DNA from: Rhodospirillales bacterium
GTDB taxonomy: Bacteria > Pseudomonadota > Alphaproteobacteria > Dongiales > Dongiaceae
Reading direction: 5' to 3'
Length of the DNA: 49,667 nucleotides
Assembly (NCBI GenBank): GCA_009885795.1
Contig: VFKA01000015.1
Span: forward strand, 1 to 49,667
Of this stretch, positions 8,302-17,259 are shown in pieces. Made by a program: the position numbers and the translations under genes. Within the stretch, counting starts at the first letter, position 1; each line of letters begins with the position of its first letter. Below the pieces are notes generated by a model. The model worked only from the letters and a program-made list of their open reading frames with translations, was not told the origin of the DNA and did not search any database.

Positions 8302-9657
8302 ATGCCGAACGATGCCGAAGACAACCGCCTGACCGGCCGCCTGCGCCGGTATGCGCGCGTGTCTACGGCGGTGGGCGGGCTCGCGGCGCGATTGGCCGGC
8401 GAGCGGTATCTGGGCTTGAAGGTGGACAGAGCCCAGCATGCGACGGAGCTGCGCCTGGCCTTGGGCGGGCTCAAGGGGCCGCTCATGAAGGTGGCGCAAT
8501 TACTGTCCACGATCCCGGACGCGCTGCCTCGCGAATACGTAGGCGAACTCGCGCAACTTCAGGCGAACGCGCCGTCCATGGGCTGGGCCTTCGTCAAGCG
8601 CCGGATGGCGAGCGAGCTGGGGCCGGAGTGGCAGAGGCGCTTCGCCACCTTCGAGCACGAGGCCGCGGCCGCCGCCTCGCTCGGCCAGGTTCACCGCGCC
8701 ATCTCGCTCGATGGCCGCTCGCTTGCCTGCAAGCTGCAATATCCCGACATGCAATCGGCGGTGGAGGCCGATCTCGGGCAGCTGCGCCTGATCTTTGCGA
8801 TTTACGAACGCTATGACCGCGCCATTTCCATGCGTGACATTCACGCCGAGGTCGCGGCGCGTCTGCGCGAAGAGCTGGATTACGGCCTCGAGGTCCGGCA
8901 CATGCGGCTCTATCGCGCCATGCTGGAGAAGGAACGCCAAATCCACGTGCCCGAGGCGATCGGCGAGCTATCGACCGTGCGTCTGCTGACCATGAACTGG
9001 CTCGAAGGTACGCCGCTGCTCCCCTTCATCGCCGAACATGGCGATCAGAAGACCCGCAACCAGCTTGCCCTCAACATGTTCCGCGCCTGGTACGTGCCGT
9101 TCTATTTCTTCGGCGTCATTCACGGCGATCCGCATCTCGGCAACTATACCGTCAGGCCCGATGCGTCGGTGAACCTGCTCGACTTCGGCTGCGTGCGGCT
9201 GTTTCCCGGGCGCTTCGTGAAGGGGGTCATCGACCTCTATCATGCGCTCAGGGACGAGGACGAGGCGCTGGCGGTGCAGGCCTATGAAAGCTGGGGGTTC
9301 AAGGGATTGAACAAGGAGGTCATCGCCGTCCTGAACCGCTGGGCGCGCTACGTCTACGGGCCGCTGATGGACGACCGCCCGCGGCGCATCCAGGACAGCA
9401 GCAGCGGCGTCTATGGCCGCGAGGTCGCCGAGGGCGTGCACGCCGAACTGCGCCGCCTGGGGCCGGTGACGCCGCCGCGCGAATTCGTGTTCATGGACCG
9501 CGCCGCCATCGGCCTCGGCTCGGTCTTCCTTCACCTCAAGGCCGAGGTGAACTGGTACCGGATTTTTCATGAACTGATCGACGATTTCGACTTGGAGACG
9601 CTCGTCAAACGCCAGGCGAAGGCGTTGAAGGCCGCCGGGCTCACGCCGCCTGACTAG
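8302..9657 (+). CDS. UbiB/ABC1 (AarF) family atypical kinase-like protein
   Basis: A 451-residue member of the UbiB/ADCK family, which supports ubiquinone biosynthesis or transport through ATPase activity. The N-terminal family motif, usually KxGQ, reads KVAQ at residues 63-66. The alanine-rich loop AAAAASLGQVHRA is present (A-rich instead of a kinase P-loop). The catalytic segment HGDPHLGNY and the metal-binding LLDFGCVR are intact. There is no clear C-terminal membrane helix. Only four bases separate it from pepF. The window also contains COQ9 and UbiX, two other quinone-pathway families, though not adjacent. Function as a ubiquinone factor is inferred from family. Confidence 0.88.
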   Translation: MPNDAEDNRLTGRLRRYARVSTAVGGLAARLAGERYLGLKVDRAQHATELRLALGGLKGPLMKVAQLLSTIPDALPREYVGELAQLQANAPSMGWAFVKRRMASELGPEWQRRFATFEHEAAAAASLGQVHRAISLDGRSLACKLQYPDMQSAVEADLGQLRLIFAIYERYDRAISMRDIHAEVAARLREELDYGLEVRHMRLYRAMLEKERQIHVPEAIGELSTVRLLTMNWLEGTPLLPFIAEHGDQKTRNQLALNMFRAWYVPFYFFGVIHGDPHLGNYTVRPDASVNLLDFGCVRLFPGRFVKGVIDLYHALRDEDEALAVQAYESWGFKGLNKEVIAVLNRWARYVYGPLMDDRPRRIQDSSSGVYGREVAEGVHAELRRLGPVTPPREFVFMDRAAIGLGSVFLHLKAEVNWYRIFHELIDDFDLETLVKRQAKALKAAGLTPPD

Positions 9658-9738
9658 GGCTTGAGAATCACGGGCTAACACGGCATGGTGCGGGACGCTC
9701 CGGCCGTCCAGCCAGAACTCTAGGATCCACCCGCCCCG

Positions 9739-10896
9739 ATGAAGCTCGGTATCGTCAAGGAGCGCCGCCGCAACGAGGCGCGCGTCGCGGTGTCGCCCGA
9801 CACTGTCAAGAAGCTGGCGGGACTTGGGTTCGAGGTCATCATCGAATCGGGTGCCGGCGCCGGCGCTTCCTTCACCGACGAGGCGCTGACGGCCGCGGGC
9901 TCACGTGTCGTGAGCGAGCCTGCGGCGGTGTTGCGCGACTCCGACGTGGTCTTGAAGGTCCAGCGCCCGCTGATGGCGGGCGAAGGCGAGCTCGACGAGA
10001 TCGGCGCCATGAAGCGCGGCGCGGTTCTCATCGGCATTCTTGCCCCTTACGCCTCGCGCGAGCATCTCGCCGCTTACGCGCGCCAGGGCGTCGATGCCTA
10101 TGCCATGGAGCTGTTGCCCCGCATCACTCGGGCGCAGACGATGGACGTCCTATCCTCGCAGGCGAACCTCGCCGGCTACCGGGCGGTTCTCGAGGCCGCC
10201 TATGTTTACGGTCGCGGATTCCCGCTGATGATGACCGCGGCAGGGACGGTATCGGCGGCACGAATCCTGGTGATGGGGGCGGGCGTCGCCGGTTTGCAGG
10301 CCATTGCCACCGCGCGGCGGCTGGGCGCCATCGTTTCGGCGACCGACGTGCGCCCGGCGGCCAAGGAGCAGGTGAAAAGCCTCGGCGCCACCTTCGTCGC
10401 GGTCGAGGACGAGGAATTCCGGCAGGCCGAAACCGCCGCCGGCTACGCCAAGGAGATGAGCGAGGCGTACAAGCAGAAACAGGCGGCGCTCATCGCCGAG
10501 ACCCTGAAGAAGCAGGATATCGTGATCGCCACGGCCTTGATTCCCGGCCGGCCGGCGCCGCGCCTTCTTACCGAGGACATGGTGAAGAGCATGAAGCCCG
10601 GCTCGGTGATCGTCGATCTGGCGCTCGAACAGGGCGGCAATTGCGCGCTCTCCGAAGCGGACAAGGTCGTGGTGAGGCACGGCGTCACCATCGTCGGCCA
10701 TGCCAACGTCCCCAGCCGGCTGGCCGAGGTCGCGAGCATGCTCTATGCCCGCAACCTGCTCGCCTTCCTGACGCCGCTCGTGGACAAGGCCGGTGGCGCC
10801 CTCAAGTTCGACCGCGAGGATGAGATCGTGAAATCCACCTGCCTCACCCATGATGGCAGGATCGTACACCCGGCATTCGCAAGCGGAGGAGCTTAG
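9739..10896 (+). CDS. pntAA: Proton-translocating NAD(P) transhydrogenase subunit alpha-1 (NAD-binding dI)
   Basis: A 385-residue NAD(H)-binding domain I of the Re/Si-specific transhydrogenase, which couples hydride transfer from NADH to NADP+ with proton entry. The N-terminal alanine-dehydrogenase-like half begins MKLGIVKERRRNEARVA. The Rossmann motif is MGAGVAGLQAIATARRLGA, near residues 175-193. The mobile-loop region follows around KEMSEAYKQKQ, and ALIPGRPAPRLLT is a family hallmark. In E. coli this domain is fused to membrane helices; here it is a separate soluble chain, the split arrangement found in Rhodospirillum and many alphaproteobacteria. It is followed after three bases by pntAB. 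No convincing ribosome site is visible at the start, only AGGA 13 bases away. Confidence 0.95.
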   Translation: MKLGIVKERRRNEARVAVSPDTVKKLAGLGFEVIIESGAGAGASFTDEALTAAGSRVVSEPAAVLRDSDVVLKVQRPLMAGEGELDEIGAMKRGAVLIGILAPYASREHLAAYARQGVDAYAMELLPRITRAQTMDVLSSQANLAGYRAVLEAAYVYGRGFPLMMTAAGTVSAARILVMGAGVAGLQAIATARRLGAIVSATDVRPAAKEQVKSLGATFVAVEDEEFRQAETAAGYAKEMSEAYKQKQAALIAETLKKQDIVIATALIPGRPAPRLLTEDMVKSMKPGSVIVDLALEQGGNCALSEADKVVVRHGVTIVGHANVPSRLAEVASMLYARNLLAFLTPLVDKAGGALKFDREDEIVKSTCLTHDGRIVHPAFASGGA

Positions 10897-10899
10897 ACA

Positions 10900-11211
10900 A
10901 TGGACCCGGCCAGCGTCGCGGGCGAGCATTCGCCCTTCGTCTTCGGATTCACGGTGTTCGTGCTCGCCTGTTTCGTCGGCTATTACGTGGTGTGGCGCGT
11001 GACGCCGGCGCTTCACTCGCCGTTGATGGCGGTCACCAACGCCATTTCGAGCGTCATCATTGTCGGCGCCCTCATCGCCGCGGGGCCGGCGGATTTCAGT
11101 TTCGCGCAAGTCATGGGGTTCTTCGCCGTGGTCCTGGCTTCGGTCAACATCTTCGGCGGCTTCATCGTGACCCAGCGCATGCTGTCGATGTTCAAGAAGA
11201 AGCCGAAATGA
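10900..11211 (+). CDS. pntAB: NAD(P) transhydrogenase subunit alpha-2 (membrane)
   Basis: A 103-residue membrane protein with three to four hydrophobic segments, roughly residues 10-30, 40-60 and 64-85. It supplies the alpha-side helices of transhydrogenase domain II. The family end ILGGF-like segment appears here as [19 protein letters not shown]. Its ATG is preceded by GGAGGAG and starts three bases after the pntAA stop, so the two are coupled. It acts with the soluble NAD-binding subunit upstream and PntB downstream. A 150-base gap containing an inverted-repeat element separates it from pntB. Confidence 0.95.
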   Translation: MDPASVAGEHSPFVFGFTVFVLACFVGYYVVWRVTPALHSPLMAVTNAISSVIIVGALIAAGPADFSFAQVMGFFAVVLASVNIFGGFIVTQRMLSMFKKKPK

Positions 11212-11247
11212 CTTGCCGGTTATTGCGGATGCGTGGGCCGGGCCTAA

Positions 11248-11303
11248 CCCTTCGACAAGCTCAGGGTGAGGCCCTCATGTTGAGCTTGTCGAAACATGAG
11301 GAT
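11248..11303. repeat. Interspersed inverted-repeat element, copy 1 (inside pnt operon)
   Basis: A dyad with a 13-bp exact arm, TTCGACAAGCTCA at 11251-11263 and its reverse complement at 11281-11293. A second nested arm pair is CCTCATGT at 11273-11280 and ACATGAGG at 11294-11301. The two arm pairs exclude each other, so the RNA could form alternative hairpins. Related copies lie near 12793, 23025 and 32273. This one is the only copy between genes read in the same direction. Confidence 0.85.
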
Positions 11304-11360
11304 CGATGCCACACGGCATCGATCCATCATCCCGCGTACTAGCCGCAGATTGATTGCACT

Positions 11361-12746
11361 GTGAACGACCTTTCCGCCTACGCCTATCTCGCCGCCGCCG
11401 TATGCTTCATCATGGCGCTCAGGGGCCTGTCCTCGCCCGAAACGTCGCGCGGCGGCAATCGGTTCGGCATCGCCGGCATGGCGATCGCCATCGCGACCAC
11501 GGTGGCGCTGCCGGGCGTGGTGAGCTACGCGACGATCCTGGCCGGCATCGTCATCGGCGGCGCTATCGGCACCTTTATCGCGCGGCGCATCCAGATGACG
11601 GCGCTGCCGCAACTGGTCGCGGCGTTCCATTCGCTGGTGGGACTTGCGGCGGTGTTCGTTGCGGTTGCGGCCTTCCACGCCCCAGAGGATTACGGCATCG
11701 GCGCCGTCGGGAGCATCCAGGCGGCCAGCCTGATCGAGATGGGGCTGGGGCTCGCGGTCGGCGCCGTCACCTTCACCGGTTCCATCGTCGCCTTCTTGAA
11801 GTTGCAGGCATTGATGAGCGGGGCGCCGCTCGTCTTCCCCGGTCAACATATTCTCAATGCCGCGCTCGGGCTGGCGATCGTCGCGCTCATCGTCTGGCTG
11901 GCGGTCGATCAGAACGACCTCGCGTTCTGGCTTCTGGTCGCCGCCGCGCTGGCGCTGGGCTTCCTGTTGATCCTGCCGATCGGCGGGGCCGACATGCCGG
12001 TCGTGGTGTCGATGCTGAACTCCTATTCCGGGTGGGCGGCCTGCGGCATCGGCTTCACGCTCGGCAACAACCTCCTCATCGTCACCGGCGCCCTCGTCGG
12101 CTCGTCGGGCGCCATCCTCAGCTACATCATGTGCAAGGGCATGAACCGTTCGATCTTCAACGTCATCCTCGGCGGCTTCGGCACCGCCGGCGGCGTTGCC
12201 GTGGCCGGCGCCAAGGATCGGCCGGTGAAGTCGGGCAGCGCCGAGGACGCCGCCTTCATCATGAAGAACGCGAGCTCCGTGATCGTCGTGCCGGGCTACG
12301 GCATGGCGGTGGCCCAGGCCCAGCACGCGCTGCGCGAGATGGCCGATATCCTGAAGAAGGAAGGGGTCAAGGTTACCTACGCCATCCATCCGGTGGCCGG
12401 GCGCATGCCGGGGCACATGAACGTGTTGCTGGCCGAGGCCAACGTGCCCTATGACGAGGTCTTCGAGCTCGAGGACATCAACCGCGACTTTCCGACCGCC
12501 GACGTGGCCTTCGTGATCGGCGCCAACGACGTGACCAACCCGGCGGCCAAGACCGACACGAAGAGCGCGATCTATGGCATGCCGATCCTGGACGTGGAAT
12601 TGGCCAAGACGGTGCTGTTCGTGAAGCGCTCGATGGCGTCGGGCTATGCCGGCGTCGACAACGAACTCTTCTTCCGCGACAACACCATGATGCTGTTCGG
12701 CGACGCCAAGAAGATGTGCGAGGGAATCGTCAAGGCGCTGGGGTAA
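11361..12746 (+). CDS. pntB: NAD(P) transhydrogenase subunit beta
   Basis: A 461-residue subunit with an N-terminal membrane part (about eight to nine helices, residues 1-265). A C-terminal NADP(H)-binding domain III spans about residues 285-461. The domain III signature VPGYGMAVAQAQHALREM (dinucleotide fold) and the KRSMASGYAGVDNELF segment near the C-terminus are both visible. The start is a GTG at 11361 with no strong ribosome site; the first residues lead straight into the first helix as in homologues. With pntAA and pntAB it forms the complete proton-pumping enzyme that supplies NADPH. The 150 bases before it contain a repeat that could affect expression. Confidence 0.95.
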   Translation: MNDLSAYAYLAAAVCFIMALRGLSSPETSRGGNRFGIAGMAIAIATTVALPGVVSYATILAGIVIGGAIGTFIARRIQMTALPQLVAAFHSLVGLAAVFVAVAAFHAPEDYGIGAVGSIQAASLIEMGLGLAVGAVTFTGSIVAFLKLQALMSGAPLVFPGQHILNAALGLAIVALIVWLAVDQNDLAFWLLVAAALALGFLLILPIGGADMPVVVSMLNSYSGWAACGIGFTLGNNLLIVTGALVGSSGAILSYIMCKGMNRSIFNVILGGFGTAGGVAVAGAKDRPVKSGSAEDAAFIMKNASSVIVVPGYGMAVAQAQHALREMADILKKEGVKVTYAIHPVAGRMPGHMNVLLAEANVPYDEVFELEDINRDFPTADVAFVIGANDVTNPAAKTDTKSAIYGMPILDVELAKTVLFVKRSMASGYAGVDNELFFRDNTMMLFGDAKKMCEGIVKALG

Positions 12747-12792
12747 GCGGCGCGGTCATACCGACGAGCCCAGGTACTGACCTTTGAAGTCA

Positions 12793-12863
12793 CCTCGTGC
12801 CGAGCTTGTCGAAGCACGAGAGTCGCGTCTTGCCTCGTCCTTCGACAGGCTCGAGGCACGAGG
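12793..12863. repeat. Interspersed inverted-repeat element, copy 2
   Basis: This variant of the same element lies between the convergent ends of pntB and rpsU. The left block reads CGAGCTTGTCGAAGCACGAG and the right block CTTCGACAGGCTCGAGGCACG. The core arm pair (GAGCTTGTCGAAG against CTTCGACAGGCTC) folds with one G-U pair. CCTCGTGC and GCACGAGG flank it. Its place between two converging genes suits a terminator or transcript-end role. Confidence 0.75.
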
Positions 12864-12881
12864 CGAGGGCGAGGCCTCGGA

Positions 12882-13085
12882 CTAGTAGCCGTCGCGATCC
12901 ATGCGCTTGCGCAGCAGCTTGCGATGGCGCCTGACCGCCTCGGCCTTTTCGCGGGCGCGGCGTTCGGACGGCTTCTCGTAATTGCGGCGGAGTTTCATTT
13001 CCCGGAAGATCCCCTCGCGCTGCATCTTCTTCTTGAGCGCGCGTAGGGCTTGATCGACGTTGTTGTCGCGAACGAGGACTTGCAC
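12882..13085 (-). CDS. rpsU: 30S ribosomal protein S21
   Basis: A 67-residue basic ribosomal protein of the small subunit. It begins [20 protein letters not shown] after the initiator and ends in the arginine- and lysine-rich tail [17 protein letters not shown] placed the start at the GTG at 13085 because homologues begin [10 protein letters not shown] and GGAGAGG lies nine bases upstream. An upstream ATG at 13103 would add MERPGN and cover that ribosome site. The gene is divergent from def and COQ9. In alphaproteobacteria COQ9 was originally described as the rpsU-divergent protein, which matches this layout except that def lies between. Confidence 0.95.
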   Translation of the reverse strand: MQVLVRDNNVDQALRALKKKMQREGIFREMKLRRNYEKPSERRAREKAEAVRRHRKLLRKRMDRDGY

Positions 13086-13240
13086 GTTCCCTGGCCTCTC
13101 CATATTTAACGGGTTGATAGCGGACGACACAAAAACACCGGCACGGCCCATTTCCGGGGCCGCCCGGCTCGAAAAGCAGGGTTCTCATAGCATGCCGGTT
13201 TGGAATTGTGAAGCCGTAACGGCTCGCCCATAGTGCCCAT

Positions 13241-13801
13241 ATGGCCATTTTGAAAATAGCCCGCATGGGCCACCCGGTCTTGCGCCGCCGGGCCGACCCG
13301 GTGGCGGACCCGACCGCGCCCGGCGTGCGCCGGCTGGTCGCCGATATGCTTGAAACACTTGGCGATATTGGCGGAATCGGGCTTGCCGCGCCGCAGGTGC
13401 ATGTGCCCGTCCGGGTGGTCATCTTCGAGGTTCCGGCCTCGCGGGCGGGCGGGGACGCCGTGCCGATGACGATGCTGGTCAACCCCGAGATCGAGCCCCT
13501 GTCCGAGACCCAGGCCAATGGCTGGGAAGCCTGCCTGTCGGTTCCGGGGCTCACCGGGGTCGTGCCGCGCCACACCCATATCCGGTACAGTGGCATGAGC
13601 CCCTTGGGCGAGCGCATCGAACGCGAGGCCAGTGGCTATCATGCGCGCGTGGTGCAGCACGAATGCGACCATCTGGACGGAATACTCTTTCCCATGCGCA
13701 TGACCGACCTTTCGCTGCTGGTCTTCGCCGAGGAGCTTCGCCATGGCTTGCCGGAATCGAGCAGCGGCGCCGCGGTGCCCGACGACATGGTCGCGGACTA
13801 G
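13241..13801 (+). CDS. def: Peptide deformylase
   Basis: Removes the formyl group from the N-terminal methionine of new proteins. It has 186 residues. Motif 1 is GIGLAAPQ at residues 45-52. Motif 2 is EACLS at 96-100, where most deformylases have EGCLS; the metal-ligand cysteine (98) is kept. Motif 3, HECDH at 140-144, supplies two histidine ligands and the catalytic glutamate. There is no fmt gene next to it, so it may be a second deformylase in the genome. The gene precedes COQ9 by three bases and is divergent from rpsU. No ribosome site is visible before the ATG. Confidence 0.93.
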   Translation: MAILKIARMGHPVLRRRADPVADPTAPGVRRLVADMLETLGDIGGIGLAAPQVHVPVRVVIFEVPASRAGGDAVPMTMLVNPEIEPLSETQANGWEACLSVPGLTGVVPRHTHIRYSGMSPLGERIEREASGYHARVVQHECDHLDGILFPMRMTDLSLLVFAEELRHGLPESSSGAAVPDDMVAD

Positions 13802-13804
13802 ACC

Positions 13805-14454
13805 GTGAGCGCAGAGGACAATCGTCAGGCTCAACGGGAGCGGCTGCTCGACGCCGTTCTCGCTCACGCGCCATTCGAAGGATGGACCGCGCGCGCCCTC
13901 GAGGCCGCGGCGCGGGATACCGGCATCGATCCGGCCTTGGTCTCGGAGCTTTTCCCAGGCGGCCCCGGCGAGGCGGTGGAACTGTCCAGTACGCGGGCCG
14001 ACCGGCGCATGGTCGAAGACCTCGAGGCAGCGGGGGCCGCTCTGAAAACAACCGAGCGCGTGGCCCTTGCCATTCGCCTGCGCCTCGATCGCAACGTCGC
14101 TCACCGCGCGGCGATCCGCCAGGCGCTTTCATTCTTGGCGCTTCCGGTTCATGCGCCGCTCGCCACGCGCCTCTTGTATCGAACGGTCGATGCGATCTGG
14201 TACGCCGCCGGCGACCGCTCGACCGATTTCAACTTTTACACCAAGCGCGCCCTGCTCGCCGGGGTCTACAGCGCGACGCTGCTCTATTGGCTGGCCGATC
14301 GCTCCGACGGGCAGACGGAGAGCTGGGCGTTCCTCGATCGGCGGCTGGCCGATGTCCTGAAGGCGGGGAAACTTGCCCGCCGCGCCGGTGACATCGCCGG
14401 CCGCTTGCCTAACCCCTTCCGCATCCTCGCCGGGCTGAGGCAAAGGCGCCGGAG

Positions 14455-14458
<4 letters not shown>
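13805..14458 (+). CDS. COQ9 family protein
   Basis: A 217-residue member of the COQ9 family. COQ9 proteins have a TetR-like fold that binds lipids and assist ubiquinone biosynthesis. The N-terminal part resembles a TetR helix-turn-helix (DTGIDPALVSELFPGGPGEAVE), and the conserved C-terminal core includes VDAIWYAAGDRSTDFNFYTKR followed by LLAGVYSATLLYW. The GTG start at 13805 lies three bases after the def stop, so the two genes are coupled. The 3' end overlaps the convergent purK gene by four bases. The family model was named for its position opposite rpsU, which is also nearby here. Confidence 0.9.
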
Positions 14459-15539
<1,081 letters not shown>

Positions 15540-15543
<4 letters not shown>

Positions 15544-16055
15544 GCGGGCCGGCGCTTCGCCGTCGCGTCGGTCGGCTTATCGGCCACGGCGGCGGTCTGC
15601 CGCTTGCGCCAGGCGTCCAGCGCCGCCGCGATCCTGGCATCGCCAAGCGCCAGGATGCCCGCCGCCAACAACGCGGCGTTGATGGCCCCGGCCTTGCCGA
15701 TCGCCAACGTGCCCACCGGCACGCCCGCCGGCATCTGCACGATCGAGAGCAGGCTGTCGATGCCCTTGAGCGCCTTGGATTCGATGGGCACGCCTAGGAC
15801 GGGAAGCGGTGTCAGCGATGCCAGCATGCCGGGAAGGTGCGCGGCACCCCCGGCCCCGGCGATGATGACCTTGATTCCTCGGCCGCGGGCCTTCTCGGCG
15901 TAGGCGTATAGGCGTTTCGGCGTCCGGTGGGCGGATACGATTCGGGTCTCGCGCGCCACTCCAAGCTCGGAAAGCGTTACCATGGCATGGCGTAGCGTCT
16001 CCCAGTCGGACTGGCTCCCCATGACGATCCCGACCATCGGCGACTTAGACCCCAT
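15540..16055 (-). CDS. purE: N5-carboxyaminoimidazole ribonucleotide mutase
   Basis: A 171-residue class I PurE that moves the carboxyl group made by PurK onto carbon 4 of the imidazole ring. The active-site motif GSQSDWETL is at residues 13-21. The conserved [13 protein letters not shown] stretch and the [10 protein letters not shown] loop are also visible. It is the first gene of a purE-purK pair and its 3' end overlaps purK. The C-terminal 15 residues are lysine- and threonine-rich and not conserved. A purine-type promoter must lie in the AT-rich spacer upstream. Confidence 0.95.
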
Positions 16056-16223
16056 GACGTTAAAAACCTTTAATTACAAAATGTTAACGGTCGAGCGAGC
16101 AACCCGGGGATTATAGGGCGCGCGCCCGCGAAGGCAAGGGCGCCGGCCAGTCGGTGTTTTCTCGTTGTCAATTTAGCAACACCCCCCACATAGTCTCGGG
16201 CAAGAAACCGATTCGCTCCGGCC
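16056..16223. promoter_or_regulatory. AT-rich divergent promoter region between purE and GGDEF gene
   Basis: This 168-base spacer has an AT-rich end next to purE (TTAAAAACCTTTAATTACAA at 16060-16079) and a second AT-rich patch (TTGTCAATTTAGCAAC near 16165-16180). These are the likely promoter areas for purE and for the GGDEF gene respectively. I could not identify a riboswitch. The TTAA pair near purE is spaced six bases apart, not the seven of a CtrA box. Confidence 0.3.
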
Positions 16224-16967
16224 ATGAGAATTGACGAAAAGAAGTCGACCAGCGAGGTCATAGCAGCGCGCTCGGCGCCATCGGCGCCGCGTGCCGCGCG
16301 AGCGGCGGCCGAGACGGCCCCGCCGCAAAGACCCGTCGATACCGCTACCATCCTCGGTGTGCCGGCCGGCGACTTGACGCCCGGCGTTCGCGCCGCTCTC
16401 CAGACCCTGCTCGCCGAAGTCGACCGCCTGCGGCGCGAGCTCGATCAATCGCGCCAGCGCATTTCGCATCTGGAGCGCCTCGCCGACGAAGACACGCTGG
16501 TCCCGCTCGCCAACCGGCGCGCCTTCGTGCGCGAGTTGTCGCGGATGATGTCGTTCGCGGAACGCTATGATTCCTACGGCGCGGTCATCTATTTCGACGT
16601 GAATCACTTGAAGTCGATCAATGATAAGCACGGCCACGCGGCCGGCGACGCGGTCCTCAAGCACATCTCCGAGATTCTCCTGGCCCAGGTGCGAACCTCC
16701 GATCTCGTCGGTCGCTTGGGCGGCGACGAATTCGGCGTGGCGCTCGCCCAGACCGACAAGGAAGCGGCGCTGGTCAAGGCCACGTCCCTGGCCGCTGCTA
16801 TCGCCGAATCCCCGCTGGCATGGAACGGCGCGCCTTTGAAGCTGTCGGTTTCGTGGGGTATCCACCCCTTCAGCGGCGCCGATCATGCCGACACGGCGCT
16901 CGCCGCCGCCGATCGGGCGATGTACGACCAGAAACGCGGGGCGACGACGACACCGCCGAAGCCTTGA
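16224..16967 (+). CDS. GGDEF domain protein, probable diguanylate cyclase
   Basis: A 247-residue soluble protein. Residues 1-60 are low-complexity (alanine, proline, arginine) and 60-85 form a short coiled coil. A GGDEF domain follows from about residue 85. The active-site motif GGDEF is intact at 166-170, and an RxxD inhibitory site (RTSD, 157-160) lies five residues upstream. Catalysis and feedback by cyclic di-GMP are therefore both possible. There is no recognisable sensor domain or membrane segment, so the input is unknown. No ribosome site precedes the ATG at 16224. Between the domain start and the active site, the LADEDTLVPLANRRAF box is typical. It probably dimerises through the coiled coil. 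Confidence 0.9.
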   Translation: MRIDEKKSTSEVIAARSAPSAPRAARAAAETAPPQRPVDTATILGVPAGDLTPGVRAALQTLLAEVDRLRRELDQSRQRISHLERLADEDTLVPLANRRAFVRELSRMMSFAERYDSYGAVIYFDVNHLKSINDKHGHAAGDAVLKHISEILLAQVRTSDLVGRLGGDEFGVALAQTDKEAALVKATSLAAAIAESPLAWNGAPLKLSVSWGIHPFSGADHADTALAAADRAMYDQKRGATTTPPKP

Positions 16968-16976
16968 GACTCTGCT

Positions 16977-17180
16977 TTAAGCGATGATATCCGGCAGCAT
17001 GCCGCTTTGCAGCCGGGCGATCTGATCCTTCAGCGCCAGCTTGCGCTTTTTCAATCTCCGAAGTTGCAGTTGATCGATGGGCGCTTGCTGCGACAGCCGC
17101 GCTATCACGTCGTCCAGGTCGCGATGTTCGCTGCGGAGCGCTTCGAGGCGCCGGCGCAGTTCCGCCTTATCCACGGGCAT
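16977..17180 (-). CDS. YdcH family (DUF465) small coiled-coil protein
   Basis: A 67-residue charged helical protein of the DUF465/YdcH family. The sequence is almost all heptad-like. The LQLRRLKKRKLALKDQIARL segment is the conserved C-terminal core. The start at 17180 gives MPVDKAELRRRLEALR, the usual family opening. Function is unknown. A second family member lies at 19605. The gene converges on the GGDEF gene with a nine-base gap. Confidence 0.85.
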   Translation of the reverse strand: MPVDKAELRRRLEALRSEHRDLDDVIARLSQQAPIDQLQLRRLKKRKLALKDQIARLQSGMLPDIIA

Positions 17181-17259
17181 GGGCGAATGGCGGTCCCTGT
17201 CGTGAAGGAACCCGATTATAAGGGTGTCCGGCGGAATGGATAGAAGGGAGTATGCCGTC

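Noticed and set aside
16060-16090. CtrA box upstream of purE
   Set aside because: TTAA pairs occur with six and ten bases between them, not the seven required.
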